This document shows positions 14,515 through 21,332 of a DNA stretch of 21,332 bases, piece after piece. Both the position numbers and the translations under genes were made by a program. Where the stretch lies: contig JBJXGH010000068.1 in NCBI GenBank assembly GCA_046153685.1, forward strand, positions 1-21,332, given 5' to 3'. The notes beneath the pieces are model-generated. The model was not told the origin of the DNA, did no database searches, and was given only the letters and a program-made list of their open reading frames with translations. The DNA comes from CAMAPP01 sp046153685. Lineage in GTDB: Bacteria; Pseudomonadota; Alphaproteobacteria; CADEGL01. Within the stretch, counting starts at the first letter, position 1. The number at the start of each line of letters is the position of its first letter.

Positions 14515-14543
14515 ACAATGACCGCTCGCTCGCGCTTTGCCAA
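14515..14543 (-). promoter_or_regulatory. pntAA: Candidate promoter for the pnt-hydantoinase gene run
   Basis: On the minus strand, TTGGCA (14538-14543, 5 of 6 to TTGACA) is followed after 17 nt by CATTGT (14515-14520, 3 of 6 to TATAAT). A 7-bp inverted repeat (14507-14513 with 14525-14531) overlaps it and could be an operator or a weak terminator for the gene upstream. The match is modest, so this is a suggestion resting on position in the only gap above 45 nt in the run. Confidence 0.3.
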
Positions 14544-14562
14544 GCCTCGCGGCCGCCCTCCG

Positions 14563-15312
14563 CTAGGTGGTCGCAACCTCGATCTTGAAGCGGAACGGCG
14601 AGTGCGAGGTTCCAGCCACCACTTCGTTCAGGCCCTCGATCAAACGCGCCAGCATGTGCCGCTGCCCCTGGCCAAGCGCCGTGCCGTTGACGAACGTGCC
14701 GTTGTGGCTGCCCAGATCGCGCACCATCGGCCCGTCAGGGGAATCCTCGATGGCGAAATGCGCGCGCGAAAGCTGAAACGGCGCCTCGTCGGGCAGCATC
14801 AGATCGACTTGATGGGCCGCCACGTCTTCGCCGTGACGGCGTTGCCTGCCGACGGCGAACGGCAGGGCGCGAACCTCAAGCCCGACTTTGGGCAGCGCGC
14901 GGTCGAGCCGCCCGCCATAGGAGAAGATGCGCACGACGCGCCACTTGACCGGAGCCGCGATTGCAGCCTCGCGCGCCACGCGGTGATCGGTGTCGCGCAG
15001 GCGCGCGATCAACGCCTGCACGAGCGGCATCGGCGTGCCAGGCGCGCGGTTGAGCTCGGCGAGAAACGTGACCCGATCGATCGCCTCGACCGTCAGTTCC
15101 TCGGCGGCGCGCACGGACGCGTCGTGCGGCCGACCTTCGACAACGCCCATCTCGCCGAAAGTCTCGCCCGCACGCAGCGAGGCGAGCCAAACCGAGCGCC
15201 CGCCGTCCTGCGCGAACACTTCCGCCCTGCCCGAGCGAATGACAAACACGGTATCGCTGGGATCGCCCGCGCGGAAAACGGTTTCGCCAGCTTTGAATTT
15301 GCGTATGGCCAT
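14563..15312 (-). CDS. Cyclic-nucleotide-binding-fold + FHA domain protein
   Basis: A 249-residue two-domain signalling protein without helix-turn-helix, kinase or membrane segment. Residues 2-85 form a CAP_ED (cNMP-binding) fold: GETVFRAGDPSDTVFVIRSG, then the phosphate-binding cassette region FGEMGVVEGRPHDASVRA (52-69). The Arg-Ser of a usual cassette (RSA) is His63-Asp64 here, so classical cAMP or cGMP binding is doubtful. Residues 145-245 form an FHA domain, which reads phosphothreonine: PFAVGRQ (151-157), LSRAHFAIED (181-190) and VRDLGSHNGTFVNG (197-210) carry the key Arg, Ser, His and Asn. A GGAGAC site precedes the ATG at 15312. It lies 24 nt after the UbiB-like kinase gene, so it may act with it. 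The partner is unknown. Confidence 0.85.
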   Translation of the reverse strand: MAIRKFKAGETVFRAGDPSDTVFVIRSGRAEVFAQDGGRSVWLASLRAGETFGEMGVVEGRPHDASVRAAEELTVEAIDRVTFLAELNRAPGTPMPLVQALIARLRDTDHRVAREAAIAAPVKWRVVRIFSYGGRLDRALPKVGLEVRALPFAVGRQRRHGEDVAAHQVDLMLPDEAPFQLSRAHFAIEDSPDGPMVRDLGSHNGTFVNGTALGQGQRHMLARLIEGLNEVVAGTSHSPFRFKIEVATT

Positions 15313-15336
15313 CGCCGCGTCTCCGAACTTGCAGTG

Positions 15337-16809
15337 CTAGCCTAAACTCGCCGCCCCAAGCGCTTTTTTCTGACGGCCGGCAAGTTCCGCCATGTCGAAC
15401 CCGGCGATCAATTCGTGAAACAATCGGTACCAGTTAATCTCCGCGTTGAGTCGCAGAAACACCGAACCCAGCCCTACCGCGGCGCGGTCCATCAGCACGA
15501 ATTCGCGCGGCAATTCGACCCCGCCGACGCGGCGCAACTCGCGGTGCACGCGCGCCGCCACCTCGGCGCCGTATGCCGTGCCCTTTTCCTGGATGCGGCG
15601 CGTCTTGTCTTCGAGCAACGGGGCATAGACAAACCGCGCCCAGATATTGAGAACCTCGATGAGTTCCTTGCGCAGATCCGTGAAACCCCAGGTGCGATAG
15701 GCCTCGACCGCGCCTTCCCCGTCCGCGTCCCGGAGCGCCCGGTACAACGCAATCACCCCGCCGACGAAGGACGGCGGAAAGACGCGAATGCAGCCGTAAT
15801 CAAGCAGATTGATCGCGCCATCCGCCCGTGCCGTGTAATTGCCGAGATGGGGATCGCCGTGGATGACGCCGTAATAATAGAACGGCACGTACCAGGCGCG
15901 GAACAAATTGAGCGCGGTGGCGTTGCGCAAATCCTTATGCCCGTTCGCCATGTCCGTGAGCGGCATGCCATCTAGCCAGGTCATCGACAACAACCGTCCC
16001 GTCGATAGCGCGGTCACCGCCTCGGGCACATGAACGCCGCTCTCGGCGGCGAGCATGGACGCGTACAGACGCATGTGCCGCGCCTCGCGCCGATAATCGA
16101 GTTCCTCGCGCAGGCGTTCGGACAGCTCGGCGTGGAGAGACTTGGTCGATACCGCATTGTCGTAACGGCCGTAGAGCGACAGCAACACCCGAAGCTGCGC
16201 CAGATCGGCTTCGACGACGGCGCCCATATCGGGGTACTGGAGCTTGCAGGCCAAGGCGCGGCCGTCGAGGGCGATCGCGCGATGAACCTGGCCGAGCGAG
16301 GCGGCGTGCGCGGCCTCCTGCGAGAAGGTCGTAAAATGACTCTCCCAGCTCGGCCCGAGTTCCGCCGCCATGCGCCGCCGCACGAAGGCCCAGCCCATGC
16401 TGGGGGCATTGGCCTGCAATTGCTCGAGTTCGCGGACGTAATCGGGCGGCAGCGCGTCGGGAATGGTCGAAAGAAACTGCACGACCTTCATCAGCGGGCC
16501 CTTGAGTCCGCCCAGAGCCGCGCGCAAATCCGCCGCGTGGCGCGGCTGATCGATGGCGACGCCGAGAAAACGCGCCCCCGCAAGGCGCGCGGCAAGCCCC
16601 CCCACCGCCCCCGTCACCTGGGCATAGCGGCGCACGCGCTGGGCGAGCGGATTGCCGTCGGGCGAGCGTTCGGCGCGCGGGGGGGACTTGGCGGGCGTTG
16701 CGGATTTTGCGCGCGCGACGGGCTTATTGCGCTTCGCCAGGGCCTTGGTCTCTGGCCTACGCTTGGCCTTGCCGCCTGCCGGCTTCACGGAATCGGATCG
16801 CCCGGCCAT
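15337..16809 (-). CDS. ABC1/UbiB (ADCK)-family kinase-like protein
   Basis: A 490-residue member of the atypical kinase family that includes UbiB/Coq8, which supports ubiquinone synthesis, probably as an ATPase. Residues 1-55 are a basic Lys/Ala/Pro-rich tail, likely disordered. The family KxGQ motif appears as MKVVQ (K108, Q111) in LKGPLMKVVQFLSTIPDALP, with Val in place of Gly. The Ala-rich nucleotide loop is AAHAASLGQVHRA (166-178), the ATP lysine is K189 in CKLQYP, the catalytic loop is HGDPHLGN (318-325), and the metal-binding DFG equivalent is LLDYG (D337). The C-terminal transmembrane helices of true UbiB are not evident, so this is a soluble ABC1 paralogue. Its ATG overlaps the stop of the peptidase gene (TGATG). 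Confidence 0.88.
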   Translation of the reverse strand: MAGRSDSVKPAGGKAKRRPETKALAKRNKPVARAKSATPAKSPPRAERSPDGNPLAQRVRRYAQVTGAVGGLAARLAGARFLGVAIDQPRHAADLRAALGGLKGPLMKVVQFLSTIPDALPPDYVRELEQLQANAPSMGWAFVRRRMAAELGPSWESHFTTFSQEAAHAASLGQVHRAIALDGRALACKLQYPDMGAVVEADLAQLRVLLSLYGRYDNAVSTKSLHAELSERLREELDYRREARHMRLYASMLAAESGVHVPEAVTALSTGRLLSMTWLDGMPLTDMANGHKDLRNATALNLFRAWYVPFYYYGVIHGDPHLGNYTARADGAINLLDYGCIRVFPPSFVGGVIALYRALRDADGEGAVEAYRTWGFTDLRKELIEVLNIWARFVYAPLLEDKTRRIQEKGTAYGAEVAARVHRELRRVGGVELPREFVLMDRAAVGLGSVFLRLNAEINWYRLFHELIAGFDMAELAGRQKKALGAASLG

Positions 16810-16811
16810 CA
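16807..16811 (-). other. Stop-start overlap TGATG (pepF / UbiB-like gene)
   Basis: The TGA of pepF (16811-16809) shares its A with the ATG of the UbiB-like gene (16809-16807). This arrangement usually couples translation and indicates co-transcription. Confidence 0.85.
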
Positions 16812-18581
16812 GCCGAGCTGCTCAAGTTCGTCGATGAACCGGCCGATGAGCGACAAGCCGCTGCTCCAGAACGCGGGATCGGAGGCATCGAGGCCGAAGG
16901 GTGCCAGCAGCTCCTTGTGCCGGAGCGTGCCGCCCGCGCGCAGCATGTCGAGGTATTTCTCGGCAAAGCGAGGATGGCCAGCCTCGAACACCGCATAAAG
17001 CGAGTTCACCAAGCAATCCCCGAAGGCATAGGCATAGACGTAGAACGGCGTGTGGACGAAATGCGGGATATAGGCCCAAAAATCGCGGAAGCCCTCGCCC
17101 AACGCAACGGCCGGGCCAAGGCACTCGGCTTGCACCTCGAGCCAGATCTCGCCGAAGCGCGTGGGCAGCAATTCGCCGGACTTGCGTTCGTCGTGCACGC
17201 GGCGCTCGAATTCGAATAGGGCGATCTGGCGCACGGCCGTGTTCAGCATATCCTCGACCTTGCCCGCGAGCATGACCTTGCGCCGTTCGGGCGGCGCGCC
17301 GGCGAGGAGTGCGCGGAAGGTCAGCATCTCGCCGAACACGCTCGCGGTTTCGGCAAGCGTCAGGGGCGTGTCGGCCATCAGATAGCCGCGCGGGCCCGCA
17401 AGCACTTGATGCACGCCGTGACCGAGTTCGTGGGCGAGCGTCATGACGTCACGCGCCTTGCCTTGGTAATTGAGCAGAAGATAAGGATGCACTCCCGGCA
17501 CCGTCGGATGGGCGAAGGCCCCCGAGGCCTTGCCCGGGCGCACGGGCGCGTCGATCCAGCGCCGGTCGAAGAATCGCTTGCCGAACGCCGCAAGGTCCGG
17601 CGAGAACCCGCCATAGGCGCCCAGCACCGTCGCCTTGGCCTCGGTCCACGAAAAATAGCGGTCGTCGTCGCCGGGTAGCGGCGCATTGCGATCCCAGAAC
17701 GCCAAGGTATCGACGCCGAACCAACGCGCCTTCAAGCGGTAATAGCGGTGCGCGAGGCGGGGATAGGCGTCCTTGACCGCGGCGACCAAGGCCTCGACCA
17801 CCTCATCCTCGACGAAATTGGCCAGATTGCGCGACGACACCGGATGGGCAAAACGCCGCCAGCCATCCTCGACCGCCTTGTCCTTGGCGAGCGTGTTGGC
17901 AATGTGGGCGAACAGGCGTCGGTTGTCGCCGAGCACGCGGCCAAGGCTTTCGGCCGCCTTGCGCCGCTCGGCGCCATCGCGGCTCGACAGCAAATGCAGC
18001 ACCTCCGCCTCGGTAAGGGATTTGCCGTCAACCTCAAAGCGCAGATGCGCCAGGGTTTCATCGAACAGCCGCACCCAGGACGCACGCCCCGAAACGGATT
18101 TTTCGTGCAGCAGGCGTTCGGCCTCGTCCGAAAGCTGATGCGGGCGGAAGGCGCGCACATCGCGCAACCACGGCCGCCACCGTGCCAAATCAGGGTCCGC
18201 GCACGCGCGCTCCAGTGCGGTGTCTTCGATGCGGTTGAGTTCGAGCGCGAAGAACAGCGTCTGGGTCGAAATATCGGTCAGCGTCTCGTTGATCGTCTGG
18301 TAAAAGCGGCCGATTTCAGGATCGGCCATGTCGGATGCGTGCAAGAGTTGAGCATACGAGCCGACGCGGCCAAGAATTTCGGACATGCGTTCGTACTCGG
18401 CAATGACCGAGGCCAGTTCCGCGCCAGACAGCTGGGCGAGCCTGCCCTCGTTGCGCGCGCGGAAGTTCACCGCGTCCGCTTTGGCGCGCGCCAGCGCCGC
18501 CTGCAACTCGGGCGAATCGCGGCCAGGAAACAAATCGGCCAAATCCCAGGTCGGCAAGGTTCCGAGTTCAGGTGCCGACAT
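16809..18581 (-). CDS. pepF: M3-family oligoendopeptidase F
   Basis: A 590-residue cytosolic zinc metallopeptidase that degrades short peptides. The zinc site is HELGH (residues 384-388) in TLAHELGHGVHQ, with the third ligand probably Glu411 in TLAETASVFGE. The C-terminal PHFVHTPFYVYAYAFGD is typical of PepF, with the Tyr and His residues that stabilise the transition state. The long helical N-terminal region (from ELGTLPTWDLADLFPG) matches the family, whose length is about 600. The start at 18581 is fixed by AAGGAGG five nt upstream. An in-frame start at 18695 would add a non-family stretch. The stop overlaps the UbiB-like start by one base. A candidate promoter lies at 18635-18663. Confidence 0.94.
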   Translation of the reverse strand: MSAPELGTLPTWDLADLFPGRDSPELQAALARAKADAVNFRARNEGRLAQLSGAELASVIAEYERMSEILGRVGSYAQLLHASDMADPEIGRFYQTINETLTDISTQTLFFALELNRIEDTALERACADPDLARWRPWLRDVRAFRPHQLSDEAERLLHEKSVSGRASWVRLFDETLAHLRFEVDGKSLTEAEVLHLLSSRDGAERRKAAESLGRVLGDNRRLFAHIANTLAKDKAVEDGWRRFAHPVSSRNLANFVEDEVVEALVAAVKDAYPRLAHRYYRLKARWFGVDTLAFWDRNAPLPGDDDRYFSWTEAKATVLGAYGGFSPDLAAFGKRFFDRRWIDAPVRPGKASGAFAHPTVPGVHPYLLLNYQGKARDVMTLAHELGHGVHQVLAGPRGYLMADTPLTLAETASVFGEMLTFRALLAGAPPERRKVMLAGKVEDMLNTAVRQIALFEFERRVHDERKSGELLPTRFGEIWLEVQAECLGPAVALGEGFRDFWAYIPHFVHTPFYVYAYAFGDCLVNSLYAVFEAGHPRFAEKYLDMLRAGGTLRHKELLAPFGLDASDPAFWSSGLSLIGRFIDELEQLG

Positions 18582-18586
18582 ATCGT

Positions 18587-18593
18587 CCTCCTT
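18587..18593 (-). promoter_or_regulatory. pepF: Strong Shine-Dalgarno of pepF
   Basis: AAGGAGG on the minus strand, 5 nt before the ATG at 18581. It selects this start over the upstream in-frame start at 18695. Confidence 0.85.
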
Positions 18594-18634
18594 GGAGCAT
18601 TGGGCTGGGAGACATGGACTTGGAGTCTCGGGGG

Positions 18635-18663
18635 GATATAGGCAAGAGTGGACGCATAACCAA
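18635..18663 (-). promoter_or_regulatory. pepF: Candidate promoter of the pepF unit
   Basis: On the minus strand, TTGGTT (18658-18663, 3 of 6 to TTGACA), a 17-nt spacer, then TATATC (18635-18640, 4 of 6 to TATAAT). It lies in the 147-nt spacer between the divergent pepF and acyl-CoA synthetase genes, about 54 nt before the pepF start. Confidence 0.4.
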
Positions 18664-18728
18664 GCGCCTTGGGCGGCCGGCGCGACACGTTTCAAGCGGC
18701 GTGCATGGCCTCAGGAGAGAGCAACGCC

Positions 18729-20531
18729 ATGGACTACGATTGTTGCGACTACGATCGCTGCCCCAATCTCGTGCGCATGTTTCTCGATTCCGCCGCCAAG
18801 GCCGGCGAGAAGCCGTTCCTTTGGGCCAAGCGCGACGGTGCGTGGCAGGCGATCAGCTTCGCCGAAGCCGCTGCGCAGATGAACACGCTAAGCCGCGCGC
18901 TTCGCGCCCTGGGCGTGACGCCAGGCGATCGTGTCTGCCTGGTCGCCGAGAATCGACCGGAATGGGCCATCGCCGATATCGCGATCATGGCGGCAGGCGG
19001 CGTGGCCGTGCCGGCCTACGTCACCAACACGACAGCCGATCATTTGCATATCCTGACCAATAGCGGCGCCAAGATCGCCATCGTCAGCCGCGCCAGCTAC
19101 CTCCAACGCCTCATGCCCGCGGCCATGCGCGCACCCGCCCTCAGCCATATCATCGCCATCGAATCGCCGAGCGCAGCCCCCCAGGGTGGGCCGGCGGTGC
19201 TGTCTTGGGAGGGCGCGATGGCGCTTGGGCGCCATGCGCCCGATGGCGGCGCTGAATGGGCGGCGGCGATCGGGCGCACCGATCCCGCGTGCATCATCTA
19301 CACCTCGGGGACGGGCGGCGTGCCCAAGGGCGTCGTGCTCAGCCACGGCGCGATCATCGCCAATTGCAAGGGCGCATACCACTTGCTGCTTGAACTGGGG
19401 CTGTCGGACGAAGTGTTCCTGTGCTTTCTGCCGCTATCGCATTCCTATGAGCACACGGCGGGGCTGCACTTCCCGATTTCCATCGGCGCGCAGATCTATT
19501 ACGCGGAAAGCGTCGAACAGCTCGGCGCCAATATGGTCGAGGTCCGCCCAACGATCATGACGGCGGTGCCGCGCCTCTATGAATCCATGCACGCCCGCAT
19601 CGCCCGCGATGTTCAACGCGCCGGCGGGATCAAGGAAAAACTTTTCCGCCAGGCCATTCGCCTCGGCCGCAAGCGCTACGACAAGGGGGCGCTCGGGCCG
19701 CTCGATGCCATGATCGACAAGATCGCGGACATTCTGGTGCGCACCAAGGTGCGCGCGCGCTTCGGCGGCAGGCTCAAGGCACTGGTCTCGGGCGGCGCGC
19801 CGCTCAATGTCGAAATCGGCCTGTTCTTCCACGCGCTCGGCCTGCGCCTGCTGCAAGGGTACGGCCAGACCGAATCCGCGCCGGTGGTTTCGTGCAACCC
19901 GCCGCGCAAGGTCAAGATGCACACGGTGGGACCGCCCGTGCGCGATGTCGAGGTTCGGATCGCGGAGGACGGCGAGATCCTGGTCCGGGGCGAGCTCGTC
20001 ATGCTCGGCTATTGGGGCGACAAGACGGCGACCGATGCGACGATACGCGACGGCTGGCTGCACACCGGCGATATCGGGCGCATCGATTCGGACGGCTATA
20101 TCGAGATCACCGACCGCAAGAAGGACATCATCGTCAATTCCGGCGGTGACAATCTAAGCCCCGCCCGCGTCGAGGGTTTCCTCACCCTCCAACCCGAATT
20201 CGCCCAAGCCATGGTCTATGGCGACAAGCGCCCGCATCTGGTCGGCATTGTCGTGCCGAATCGCGAATTCGCCGAACACTGGGCGGGCGCGCGGGGCAAA
20301 TCAAAGGAGTTGGCGGCCCTCGTCAAGGACCAAGAGTTCCAAGCCGCGCTGCACGCGGCCATCGAGCGGGTGAACGCGGATTTGTCGGCAATCGAGCGCG
20401 TGCGGCGCGTGCATGTCGCGACCGAGCCATTTTCCGTCGACAACGCCATGCTGACGCCAACGTTGAAAATTCGCCGGCACAAGATCAAGGAGGTATATGG
20501 CGCCACGCTCGACCGGCTTTACGGCGCCTGA
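18729..20531 (+). CDS. Long-chain acyl-CoA synthetase (FAA1/FadD15-type AMP-ligase)
   Basis: A 600-residue adenylate-forming fatty acid-CoA ligase for beta-oxidation or lipid synthesis. The N-terminus has NLVRMFLDSAAKAGEKPF and the family marker ENRPEW. The P-loop is YTSGTGGVPKG starting at residue 191, with Gly for the second Thr of the usual TSGTTG. Other motifs are PLSHSYEHTAG, SGGAPLN, GYGQTESAPVVS, GWLHTGDIG, DRKKDIIVNSGGDNLSP and the C-terminal TLKIRRHKI. Length and the PLSH..E motif fit the long-chain group rather than the medium-chain group of the gene at 567. The ATG at 18729 follows AGGAGAGAG. It is divergent from pepF and convergent with the epimerase gene. The specific chain length cannot be told. 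Confidence 0.93.
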   Translation: MDYDCCDYDRCPNLVRMFLDSAAKAGEKPFLWAKRDGAWQAISFAEAAAQMNTLSRALRALGVTPGDRVCLVAENRPEWAIADIAIMAAGGVAVPAYVTNTTADHLHILTNSGAKIAIVSRASYLQRLMPAAMRAPALSHIIAIESPSAAPQGGPAVLSWEGAMALGRHAPDGGAEWAAAIGRTDPACIIYTSGTGGVPKGVVLSHGAIIANCKGAYHLLLELGLSDEVFLCFLPLSHSYEHTAGLHFPISIGAQIYYAESVEQLGANMVEVRPTIMTAVPRLYESMHARIARDVQRAGGIKEKLFRQAIRLGRKRYDKGALGPLDAMIDKIADILVRTKVRARFGGRLKALVSGGAPLNVEIGLFFHALGLRLLQGYGQTESAPVVSCNPPRKVKMHTVGPPVRDVEVRIAEDGEILVRGELVMLGYWGDKTATDATIRDGWLHTGDIGRIDSDGYIEITDRKKDIIVNSGGDNLSPARVEGFLTLQPEFAQAMVYGDKRPHLVGIVVPNREFAEHWAGARGKSKELAALVKDQEFQAALHAAIERVNADLSAIERVRRVHVATEPFSVDNAMLTPTLKIRRHKIKEVYGATLDRLYGA

Positions 20532-20543
20532 GGTCGCGCCCGC

Positions 20544-21332
20544 CTAGAGCTTATGATATTCGCGGTACCAAGCGACGAAGCGCGGGATGCCCTCGTCAAT
20601 GGTCGTGCTGGGCTCAAAGCCCAAATCGCGGCGGCTGATCTCGATGTCGGCGAACGTTTCCTTGACATCGCCCGGCTGCATGGGCGCGTGGCGCACCACG
20701 GCCTTGCGGCCCGTCTCCGCCTCGATCAGGGCGACGAGGTGCGTCAAGCGCTCGCTGCGATGATTGCCGATATTGTAAACCCGGTGGGCCGCCCTCCCGG
20801 CTTCGGCCTTGGCCGGCCGGTCGAGGGCCGCGAGCGTGCCGCGCACCGCGTCATCGATGAAGGTGAAGTCCCGCTTCATGTCGCCGGCGTTGAATAGGGT
20901 GATCGGTTCGCCGGCCAGGATCGCACGCGTGAAGAGAAAGGCCGCCATGTCCGGCCTTCCCCACGGGCCATAGACCGTGAAATAGCGCAGGCCCGTCATC
21001 GGCAGGCCGTAGAGATGGGCATAACAATGGCTCATCAGCTCGTCGGCCTTCTTGGTCGCGGCGTAGAGCGAAATCGGCGTGTCCACCGCGTCCTCGACCG
21101 AGAACGGCAACTTGGTGTTGCCGCCATAGACCGAGGAGGAGCTGGCATAGACCAGATTCCGGAAAGTCTTCAAATTGCGGCAGAATTCGACAATAGCGAA
21201 ATGCCCTTCGAGATTGGCGCGGATATAGGCTTCGGGGTGAGTGAGCGAATATCGCACCCCCGCCTGCGCCGCCAGATGCACCACGCGGTCGATGCCCGGT
21301 TCGTCCGCGCTCGCGGCCGCGAGCGCGGCGCG
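20544..21332 (-). CDS. UDP-glucuronate 4-epimerase (NAD-dependent epimerase), N-terminus missing
   Basis: About 262 C-terminal codons of a short-chain dehydrogenase/reductase epimerase; the N-terminal Rossmann GxxGxxG lies beyond the window. Visible features are VVHLAAQAGVRYS (NAD-binding part), YASSSSVYGGN with the active-site serine, and LYAATKKADELM with the YxxxK pair. RYFTVYGPWGRPDMAAFLF, then GDMKRDFTFIDD and VYNIGNH, complete the pattern. The GPWGRPDMA plus DMKRDFTFIDD pattern is characteristic of LpsL-type enzymes that convert UDP-glucuronate to UDP-galacturonate for lipopolysaccharide or capsule. The family is about 335 residues. The stop lies 12 nt from the stop of the convergent acyl-CoA synthetase gene. 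dTDP-glucose dehydratase is excluded by these motifs. Confidence 0.9.
   Translation of the reverse strand, partial: RAALAAASADEPGIDRVVHLAAQAGVRYSLTHPEAYIRANLEGHFAIVEFCRNLKTFRNLVYASSSSVYGGNTKLPFSVEDAVDTPISLYAATKKADELMSHCYAHLYGLPMTGLRYFTVYGPWGRPDMAAFLFTRAILAGEPITLFNAGDMKRDFTFIDDAVRGTLAALDRPAKAEAGRAAHRVYNIGNHRSERLTHLVALIEAETGRKAVVRHAPMQPGDVKETFADIEISRRDLGFEPSTTIDEGIPRFVAWYREYHKL

Overview
The window looks like a chromosomal segment of a GC-rich alphaproteobacterium, probably in or near the Rhodospirillales. The grounds are the very high GC third positions, the three-gene proton-translocating transhydrogenase (pntAA-pntAB-pntB), a COQ9-family ubiquinone gene near a divergent rpsU, DUF465 (YdcH) and DUF2390 small proteins, and a UDP-glucuronate 4-epimerase of the LpsL type. 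The species assignment is inference. No tRNA, rRNA, CRISPR array, insertion sequence or prophage gene was seen.

Left part (1-7199). A truncated propionyl-CoA synthetase gene (prpE) runs leftwards, divergent from an acyl-CoA synthetase. Next come two small DUF465 genes on either side of a DUF2390 gene, with a 15-bp tandem palindromic repeat in the DUF2390/DUF465 divergent spacer. A c-di-GMP synthase-like GGDEF gene, coq9 and def (peptide deformylase) follow on the minus strand. rpsU and a GNAT acetyltransferase are on the plus strand. The rpsU Shine-Dalgarno sits in a small hairpin, and strong hairpins follow rpsU and lie between the GNAT gene and the next convergent gene.

Middle part (7200-18581). 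Nine minus-strand genes lie close together, reading from right to left: an M3 oligoendopeptidase F, an ABC1/UbiB-family kinase-like protein (start overlapping the peptidase stop), a cyclic-nucleotide-binding-fold/FHA fusion, pntAA, pntAB, pntB, an M20 N-carbamoyl-amino-acid hydrolase, an ATZ/TRZ-type amidohydrolase and a dihydropyrimidinase/hydantoinase. A 122-nt gap before pntAA, with a candidate promoter, probably splits the run into two transcription units. The last three enzymes form a cyclic-amide (hydantoin or dihydropyrimidine) degradation set, placed directly behind the NADPH-generating transhydrogenase.

Right part (18729-21332). A long-chain acyl-CoA synthetase reads rightwards and converges, with only 12 nt between stops, on the partial UDP-glucuronate 4-epimerase gene that runs off the window.

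Most of the content is housekeeping or central metabolism. The least ordinary items are the transhydrogenase-hydantoinase gene run, the cNMP-fold/FHA fusion with a degenerate phosphate-binding motif beside UbiB and PepF, the palindromic 15-bp repeat array and the sequestered rpsU ribosome binding site.
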